DNA of 9,191 bases from DASQVO01 sp035640715. Lineage in GTDB: Bacteria > Actinomycetota > Actinomycetes > Streptosporangiales > Streptosporangiaceae. The stretch is taken from NCBI GenBank assembly GCA_035640715.1, contig DASQVO010000577.1, positions 1 to 9,191 of the forward strand, in the 5' to 3' direction. The first letter of the stretch is position 1; each line of letters begins with the position of its first letter. Position numbers and translations under genes: made by a program. The notes beneath the pieces are model-generated. The model was not told where the DNA came from. It did no database searches and worked only from the letters and a program-made list of their open reading frames with translations. Below are positions 4,395-9,191 of the stretch, piece after piece.

Positions 4395-5440
4395 CAGATG
4401 CCCTCCTTCCCGCCGTCGATGAGCGTCAGCTGCACGGGCCGGTACTCGGCCGGGTCGCGGGCGAACCGGGCACCCGCCGCTGCCGCCGGGCGGGGCGGCG
4501 GAGGCGTGTTCTCGGTCGCCTTCTCCAGCATCGAGGCGATCTTGGTGACGTTGACGACATCGAGCTCCAGCGCCCGGGTGCAGGCAGTGTCTACCGGGCC
4601 GGGCCCGTAGCGGCGCACCAGGCCGGGCAGCCGGTAGACCTGCCGCATCCTGGTCCATGGCAGGTCGGCCTCCAGCAGCCGCCCGGCGTAGATCCCCACG
4701 TTCTCGCCGTGCCGGCGGGCTGCCCGGGCGAGTGCGGCAACGTCGCGCATCGCGTAGGTGGTCTTCTCCACGGGCAGGTCGGCCGGGTCGGTGGAGCGCC
4801 GCCCGGGTGCCTGCCGGGGATGGGTCTTGACCAGCTGCCCGCGGTGAAACAACTTGACCAGCGCCGAGCCGGCGCGAGCATCCAGGTGGCAGCCCAGGTA
4901 CTCCTTCGGCGCCGAATACAGCGCCCGCCCGACCTCGACGTGGAAGTCCCGGTGGACCTTCACCCTGGTGAACACCGGCACGTCATACGGATCTGGCAGC
5001 GGCAGCAAGGCCGCTGCCTCCTGCTCGGCGAACACCTCCGCCGGGCGCGCGCAGATGGTGCCGTGGATGCGCATCCCCGCGACGTCCCGGCACCAGGCTT
5101 CGGCCCGGGCCTGGGCGTCGGCCAGGCCGGTGAAAGCCTCGCCGGCGAAGAAGTTCCCGCGCACGTACTGCACGGCCCGCTCCACCCTGGGCTTGTCACG
5201 AGGCGACCGGATCCTGGTGGCGTCGGTGGCGAACCCGCAGTGCTGGGCGTAGTCCAGCCAGCCCGTGGTGAACCGCGGGTTGACCGCGTCCGCGTCCGCG
5301 ACGATCGCCGAGGCGTTATCGGGGATGAGCGCGCGGAAAACCCCGCTAAAGAACCGCCAGGCGGCCTCGCATCCGGCGATGAACGCCGCCAGCGTCTGGG
5401 TGAAAGACAGCCACACGAACATGTGCCGGGAGTAGACCGC
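4394..5440 (-). pseudogene. istA: IS21-family transposase IstA, 5'-truncated
   Basis: The remaining part encodes the C-terminal two thirds of the DDE transposase IstA. Recognisable segments are YSRHMFVW at the break, the second catalytic Asp in LIPDN (Asp35 counted from the Met at 5420-5422), Lys77 and the catalytic Glu81 in SPRDKPRVERAVQYVRG, then the beta-barrel-like region (VHRDFHVEVGRALYSAPKEYLG) and the C-terminal LPWTRMRQVYRLPGLVRRYG motif. The first catalytic Asp and the N-terminal helix-turn-helix DNA-binding region are absent. In-frame sequence beyond 5440 is unrelated Gly/Ala/Arg-rich coding and meets a stop about 20 codons upstream. Family members are usually about 400-520 residues, against 342 here from the first Met. 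It should be catalytically dead. The ATG at 5422 is internal and probably not a natural start. Confidence 0.9.
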
Positions 5441-5442
5441 GG

Positions 5443-5706
5443 ATGGTTCTCCTGCCCGGGCTCCTGCTCCTCTTGTCCGCCCCGCTCATCCCTGCCAGCC
5501 CTGATGACGACCACAGACGGCTAGAGCGCGAGCTGACCGCATACTCAACCCAGGCCCAGCGGTGCGATCTTGAAGCGATCCTTGACCGGTATCCGGACAC
5601 CATCACGCACGAGCTGCGTGACATCCTCGCCAGTCAGGCCATAACCGCCTGCGGCGACGGGATTCCGGGCGCCGGACCATCTCCAGCACGCCCGCAGCCC
5701 TTCTGA
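5443..5706 (+). CDS. Small helical protein of unknown function at the IS breakpoint (start uncertain)
   Basis: The frame encodes up to 87 residues. The middle (HRRLERELTAYSTQAQRCDLEAILDRYPDTITHELRDILASQA, about residues 24-66) is a convincing mostly helical, charged domain with actinobacterial codon use. It ends with a Gly/Pro-rich tail and TGA. The first 20 residues from the ATG at 5443-5445 are strongly hydrophobic (LLPGLLLLLSAPLI) and could be a signal peptide, but this ATG lies 3 bases from the end of istA homology, so the N-terminus may be an accident of the rearrangement and the native start may be lost or lie further in (TTG at 5473, for example). No strong ribosome binding site is seen. 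It converges with murJ and shares the hairpin at 5799-5837. No family I can name with confidence. Confidence 0.55.
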   Translation: MVLLPGLLLLLSAPLIPASPDDDHRRLERELTAYSTQAQRCDLEAILDRYPDTITHELRDILASQAITACGDGIPGAGPSPARPQPF

Positions 5707-5798
5707 GCTTGTGATCCTGCTGCCAGCGCTGCCGCGCACCCAGGGCTGCCGCCCCGGACCCCGCCGAAAGTGAGGACTTATCGTCCCCGCGCTCGACC

Positions 5799-5837
5799 GT
5801 CCCCCTGATTTCCTCCGCGGAAAGCGGCAGGGGGGAC
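5799..5837. terminator. Hairpin between murJ and the convergent small gene (probable bidirectional terminator)
   Basis: GTCCCCCTG (5799-5807) pairs with CAGGGGGGAC (5828-5837) with one bulged G. An inner stem TTTCC (5809-5813) / GGAAA (5819-5823) closes a TCCGC loop. It lies about 25 bases past the murJ stop and about 90 past the opposing gene's stop. No clear U-run follows on either strand, so termination is inferred from stem strength and position. Confidence 0.55.
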
Positions 5838-5861
5838 CGTCGTCAGCCGGGCGGCGCGGGA

Positions 5862-8800
5862 TCACCGGCCGGCGCTTCCGCTGGGCCGGCCGCCGAAGCG
5901 CCCGGCGAGCATGCGCATGAGGTGGCTCAGTTCCTCCAGCCGCAGGATCTTCGCCGCGGCGATGAACAGGAGCAGCGCGCCCCCGCCGCCGATCAGGACG
6001 GTAACGAATCCGTATACGGTCCCAGGATGGATGATGGTGCCGACGACGGTGCTGACCGCGAACGCGAAGATGACCGCCGGGATCGACGCCACGTGCATCC
6101 GGACCAGGCTGCGTGTGACCACGCGGCCGTCCAGGCTGCCGACACGCCTGTTAAGCAGCCGCCACGCGATCGCCACGCTGAGGATGCTGGTGAGCCCGTA
6201 AAGGAACGCCATGCCGATCACTACGTCGCGTGCGGGCAGCAGGGCCAGCACGAGCAGCCTGGCGATGATGGTGGCGATCATCGTCACGAAGCCGATGATC
6301 GCCGGAGTCCGGCTGTCGTGCAGGGCATAGAAGACCCGCAGCAGCAACTGGAAGATGACGAACGGTATCAGGCCGAGGGAGAAGGCCCCGAAGGCCTCGC
6401 CGATGTACTGCGCGCCGGGACCGTGGGCGTTGTTGCCGTAGCCGAACAGGAACTCGCCCAGCGGTCCCCCGAGGACGGCCAGCAGGAGGGCGGCCGGTAC
6501 CAGGATGACTGACGACAGCCGGATGCTGTAGGAGAAGTCCTCGCGTACCAGCCAGTACTTGCCTTCGGCGGCGTGCTTGCTCATCCTGGGCAGCAGCGCC
6601 GTGATCACCGAGACGCCGATGATCGCGTACGGCAGCAGGAAGAGCGAGTAGGAGGTGTTGTAGGCGGTGACACCGGCGTACGGCACGTGATTGCCCGCCG
6701 CGGTGGCCACGTTCGTGGTGACAATGAACCCGATCTGGGTCGACACCACGTAGCCGAGCATCCAGACCGCCATCCGGCCGATCTCGGCCAGTTCCGCCCG
6801 CCGGAAGTCGAACCTCGGCCGCCAGCGGAAGCCGACCTTGCGCAGCGAGGGAATCAGCGCGATGGTCTGGATGACGATGCCCAGCGTCGTCCCCACGCCG
6901 AGCAGCAGGATCCCGCCGCTGCCGAGGAGATGCTGCAGGATCTCGCCGCTGGAGACTTTGCCGACGTCCTTGTGCAGGCCCACGGTGACGATGAAGAGCA
7001 CACCGACGGCGATGACGATGACGTTGTTGATGATCGGCGTCCACATCGGCGCGGCAAAGCTGTTCCTCGTATTCAGGATCGCGCCGATCAGTGAACTCAT
7101 CCCGTAGAAGAAGATCTGCGGGATGAAGAAGTAGGCGAACACCACCATCAGGCTGTGATCGGCGCCGTGCACCGACGCCGCGTACAGGTCGACCAGCAGG
7201 CCCGCCGCGATCGTCGCCACCACCGTCACGGCCCCGAGGGCCAAGACGCTCAGCGTAAACATCCGCTGGTTGTAGGCTTCGCCGCCGTCTCGGTGCTCCT
7301 TGGCCGCCTTGACGAGCAGTGGCACCACGACGCTGGTGAGCACGCCGCCGATCATGACGTCGTAGACGGCGTTCGGGATGGTGTTGGCGAGGTTGTAGAT
7401 GTTCGCGAGCAACGCGTCGCCGAGCGCGACGACGAAGACGAGGGTGCGCAGGAAGCCGGTCACCCGCGAGATCAGGGTGCCGATCGCCATCGATCTGGTG
7501 GACTGGCCCAGGCCGGCACCCGAGGCCGGCGCCTGCTCGGGCCGGGCCGGGCGGGGGTACGCGCGGGTCGGCGCATAGACGATGTCGTCATAGGCGTCAT
7601 CCCCGCGATAGACGTCGGCCGGGATGTAGGCGGCCTGAGGCTGGTAGACGGGGATCGGCTGGGTGAGCTCACCGGGCGGGACGCCGTAGCCGCGGGCGGC
7701 GGGCCTCCGGGGCCATCCCGGCTGCCCGGGTCCTCCCGGCTGCCCGGGTCTTCCTGGCTGGGCAGGCCTCTCCGGCGCAGGCTGGCGTTGCTGACCCGGG
7801 CGCGGAGGGGCGGGGCGGAACGCGTCGTCCCACCAGGCCCGTTCGTTACCGCGGCCAGGGTCGCCGGAGCCCGGGCCTCTGCCGGTGCCGGAGCTGGGCC
7901 CTGGCTCCGGAGCAGGGCGCCGGGGAGGTCCCGTCGGCGGTGGCGCCTGCTGCCACGCGTCCCGGCTGGCTGAGCCAGGCTGGCGGCCGGAACGGCGGCC
8001 TTCCGCGGGCTCGCCAGGCCTTCCCCCCGGGCCGCGCCGCGTGCCCATGCCCCGGTAGGCCTCGGTGGGCGCGGCGGAATCAGGCTGTATGTAGCCGCGC
8101 TCGGAGCGCCGGCCGCCACCTGCTGGACCGGGACGAGCTTGCCGGGACTCCAGGTCGGATCCCAGCCCTGGGTCGCCATAACGGCCCGGATCGCCGGGCT
8201 GCCTTCGTTCGCGTCCCATCCGGCCAGACCACGAGCCAGGATCATGCCCCGCTCCGCGCCGTGCATCTTGGCGCCCGTCGCCCGGGCCACGGTAGGCCGC
8301 GTCGTCCGGGCCGCGGTAGGACTCGCCCTCTAGGCCGGCGTAGGGCGCGTCCGAGGGGCTGCGGTAGGCCGCGGTCACTTGGGAATCGGGACTGCTCCCG
8401 GGGCCGTGGGCCGGGGACCTTCCTTCGGGCTGGCCGGTGTAGCGCGGCGCCTCGTTGCGAGGCGGCTGAGCGCCCCGTCGTCCCGGATCGCGTTGCGTGC
8501 CTCCCGGGTCGCGTTGCGTACCGCCCTGCCAGGAGCCCGCGTCCCGGTACGCCCCGGCCTGCCGTGAGTCTCGTTCATGGCGGCTCCCGGCGTCCGGCCG
8601 GTAGGGCTCCTCGCCGTCACCGGCCTGGCCTTCCCGCCACGGCTCGCGCCTCCGCCGCGCGTCAGCCGCCCACGGGTCAGGGTCCCGCCACAGGTCGCTC
8701 AGATCGGACGAGCCGGCGCCGGAGCGCCGTCCGGCACCAGGCCGCTGTTCGCCAGGGTCCGCCTGACCAGGCCACCGGCCGGGACCGCGCTGTGCGCTAT

Positions 8801-8903
8801 TGCCGGAAGCGTCGTGGCCGCGGTAGGTCTCGGTCTGCCAGGAGCCCGCACTCCCATGCTTCCCGCCCCGCCGGTCATCCGGGTCCTGCCGGTAGTCCCC
8901 CAT
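5862..8903 (-). CDS. murJ: Lipid II flippase MurJ with a very long disordered N-terminal extension
   Basis: MurJ (MviN) is the MOP-superfamily membrane protein that flips the peptidoglycan precursor lipid II across the cytoplasmic membrane. The 1013-residue protein has two parts. Residues 1 to about 465 are low-complexity and rich in Gly, Pro, Arg, Asp, Gln and Tyr, with repeats such as GTQRDPG twice, [ADE].YRGP.D and PGQPG. From Met472 (MAIGTLISRVTGFLRTLVFV) to about residue 1000 there are roughly 14 hydrophobic segments, with family landmarks such as LISRVTGFLR, NLANTIPNAVYDVMIGGVLTSVVVP, AYFFIPQIFFYG, LPYAIIGVSVITALLPRMS and FYALHDSRTPAIIG. MurJ alone is usually about 500-550 residues, so the cytoplasmic extension nearly doubles it. 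The ATG at 8903 has a GGGGG ribosome binding site 4 bases upstream. No C-terminal kinase-like domain, as fused in the mycobacterial homologue, is present. Intact by sequence and probably essential. Confidence 0.95.
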   Translation of the reverse strand: MGDYRQDPDDRRGGKHGSAGSWQTETYRGHDASGNSAQRGPGRWPGQADPGEQRPGAGRRSGAGSSDLSDLWRDPDPWAADARRRREPWREGQAGDGEEPYRPDAGSRHERDSRQAGAYRDAGSWQGGTQRDPGGTQRDPGRRGAQPPRNEAPRYTGQPEGRSPAHGPGSSPDSQVTAAYRSPSDAPYAGLEGESYRGPDDAAYRGPGDGRQDARRGAGHDPGSWSGRMGRERRQPGDPGRYGDPGLGSDLESRQARPGPAGGGRRSERGYIQPDSAAPTEAYRGMGTRRGPGGRPGEPAEGRRSGRQPGSASRDAWQQAPPPTGPPRRPAPEPGPSSGTGRGPGSGDPGRGNERAWWDDAFRPAPPRPGQQRQPAPERPAQPGRPGQPGGPGQPGWPRRPAARGYGVPPGELTQPIPVYQPQAAYIPADVYRGDDAYDDIVYAPTRAYPRPARPEQAPASGAGLGQSTRSMAIGTLISRVTGFLRTLVFVVALGDALLANIYNLANTIPNAVYDVMIGGVLTSVVVPLLVKAAKEHRDGGEAYNQRMFTLSVLALGAVTVVATIAAGLLVDLYAASVHGADHSLMVVFAYFFIPQIFFYGMSSLIGAILNTRNSFAAPMWTPIINNVIVIAVGVLFIVTVGLHKDVGKVSSGEILQHLLGSGGILLLGVGTTLGIVIQTIALIPSLRKVGFRWRPRFDFRRAELAEIGRMAVWMLGYVVSTQIGFIVTTNVATAAGNHVPYAGVTAYNTSYSLFLLPYAIIGVSVITALLPRMSKHAAEGKYWLVREDFSYSIRLSSVILVPAALLLAVLGGPLGEFLFGYGNNAHGPGAQYIGEAFGAFSLGLIPFVIFQLLLRVFYALHDSRTPAIIGFVTMIATIIARLLVLALLPARDVVIGMAFLYGLTSILSVAIAWRLLNRRVGSLDGRVVTRSLVRMHVASIPAVIFAFAVSTVVGTIIHPGTVYGFVTVLIGGGGALLLFIAAAKILRLEELSHLMRMLAGRFGGRPSGSAGR
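7703..7774 (-). repeat. 18-bp tandem repeat in murJ (PGQPG-type units)
   Basis: Three clear 18-bp units (7721-7738, 7739-7756, 7757-7774) and one weaker unit (7703-7720) encode six-residue repeats of the kind RPAQPG / RPGQPG / GPGQPG. The first two differ at only two positions, indicating recent slippage or selection to keep a Pro-Gly-Gln linker. They sit in the disordered region before the membrane domain. Confidence 0.75.
8481..8522 (-). repeat. 21-bp tandem repeat in murJ (GTQRDPG twice)
   Basis: Units 8481-8501 and 8502-8522 differ at two bases and encode the heptapeptide GTQRDPG twice in the disordered N-terminal extension. This shows that the extension grows by in-frame tandem duplication. 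Confidence 0.75.
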
Positions 8904-9191
8904 TGAGCCCCCGTAGTACGGCTCTTCGCCGCTGTACGGGCCGTCCGCTACCCGCTGGCCGGGGCCCGGCGTCCGTCCCTTCGTCCACGAACCCTACACC
9001 CCGACGCGGGGAACCGCCCACGTCAGCTGATCGCCGGATCGGCTCCCGGCTGCCGGCCGGCGTCAGCGTCCGGGCTGTGCCTTGGCGGCTCGCCCGGCCG
9101 CACGCCGGGCCACCATTGGGTCAAGCGGCGCCGCTGCGCGGCGCCGGGCCCGGCCGCGCTTCGCGCCGGGCGTGCGGCACCTACGGCGCCG
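8904..9191. other. Unassigned region upstream of murJ, palindrome-rich at the right edge
   Basis: The murJ frame stays open without a start codon from 8904 to a TAG near 8994. Two minus-strand frames enter from the right edge, one ending at 9063-9065 and one at 9023-9025 (tail reading RRRLTQWWPGVRPGEPPRHS, then about 18 more residues). Either might be the C-terminus of the gene preceding murJ, often a large exported protein in actinobacteria, but GC at third positions does not separate them. From about 9097 the DNA carries strong palindromes: GGCGCCG-CTGCG-CGGCGCC at 9127-9145, and GCCGCACGCC at about 9097-9106 against GGGCGTGCGGC further right. These look like intergenic repeats. Confidence 0.4.
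9097..9191. repeat. Cluster of GC-rich palindromes (REP-like)
   Basis: The cluster contains a 7-bp-stem hairpin GGCGCCG / CGGCGCC (9127-9145), a longer inverted pair (GCCGCACGCC near 9097 with GGGCGTGCGGC near 9168-9178, one bulged G), and the small hairpin CGCG-CTT-CGCG. It ends with CCTACGGCGC (9180-9189), also found in the palindrome at 2461-2517. It is cut by the window edge. Confidence 0.55.

Larger units (their letters stand above)
3431..5440 (-). mobile_element. IS21-family insertion sequence, 5'-truncated
   Basis: The element carries the istA-istB pair diagnostic of IS21, both on the minus strand and overlapping by one base. The end downstream of istB probably starts near 3431 with TGTGGACCGTTCAAA; IS21-type ends typically begin with TGT. 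Inside this end the core GGACC recurs at about 3434, 3536 and 3562, consistent with the multiple subterminal transposase sites of this family. The other end is missing: istA homology stops near 5434-5440 and unrelated sequence follows, so roughly the first third of istA and the second terminus are lost. No target-site duplication can be defined, and the element should be unable to transpose by itself. Confidence 0.8.

Noticed and set aside
4709..5524. 271-residue plus-strand frame opposite istA
   Set aside because: Antisense to istA, which has clear family motifs; this frame has shadow-like composition and no start signal.
6151..7044. 297-residue minus-strand Arg/His-rich frame inside murJ
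   Set aside because: Out-of-frame shadow of the MurJ membrane domain with implausible composition.
7155..7973. 272-residue plus-strand frame and a 272-residue minus-strand frame (7472-8290) over the murJ extension
   Set aside because: Both are alternative-frame shadows of low-complexity, very GC-rich murJ sequence.
7703..8522. Short repeats in murJ as a CRISPR array
   Set aside because: The units are 18 and 21 bp in-frame coding repeats without spacers, and no cas genes are present.
9023..9191. C-terminal coding fragment of the gene preceding murJ
   Set aside because: Two competing open frames and dense palindromes make a definite call unsafe; described only as an unassigned region.

Overview
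The window looks like chromosomal DNA from a high-GC actinomycete. GC is very high throughout, codon third positions are GC-rich, and the gene types fit: a MurJ flippase with a very long disordered N-terminus, an actinobacterial tyrosine integrase, and a GC-rich IS21-type element. I cannot name a genus. The window reads as a chromosomal island or scar zone, with conserved housekeeping sequence at the right and mobile-element debris on the left and in the middle.

Layout: (1) 1-384, minus strand, the N-terminal part of a putative lipoprotein running off the left edge. (2) 561-660, the 3' half of a tRNA-Tyr gene with encoded CCA, followed by an intrinsic-terminator-like hairpin; the 5' half is missing. 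(3) 814-2300, minus strand, a small conserved-looking protein and a tyrosine recombinase with all core catalytic residues but apparently no N-terminal arm-binding domain. (4) 2304-2840, mostly non-coding, with a large imperfect hairpin and an unusual inverted repeat whose two arms encode related short peptides in divergent orientation. (5) 2841-3197, minus strand, a small protein of lower GC and unknown function. (6) 3356-3396, the 3' half of a tRNA-Gly(UCC) gene, also lacking its 5' half. (7) 3431 to about 5440, minus strand, an IS21-family element with complete istB and 5'-truncated istA. (8) 5443-5706, plus strand, a small protein of unknown function starting at the IS breakpoint. (9) 5862-8903, minus strand, murJ, with a hairpin just after its stop. 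(10) 8904-9191, a palindrome-rich stretch with no gene I can assign securely.

The two tRNA halves both begin in or beside the anticodon loop and keep the 3' end. That is the usual footprint of tyrosine-recombinase integration into tRNA genes, and an integrase lies between them. The simplest reading is that two integrative elements, now decayed or partly deleted, used tRNA-Tyr and tRNA-Gly as attachment sites, and that an IS21 element later inserted beside them and was itself truncated. No replication, transfer, excisionase or cargo genes of such elements remain visible. I found no CRISPR array, secondary-metabolite genes or clear defence system. The most unusual items are the divergent peptide-coding inverted repeat, the paired tRNA scars, and the roughly 470-residue extension of MurJ.
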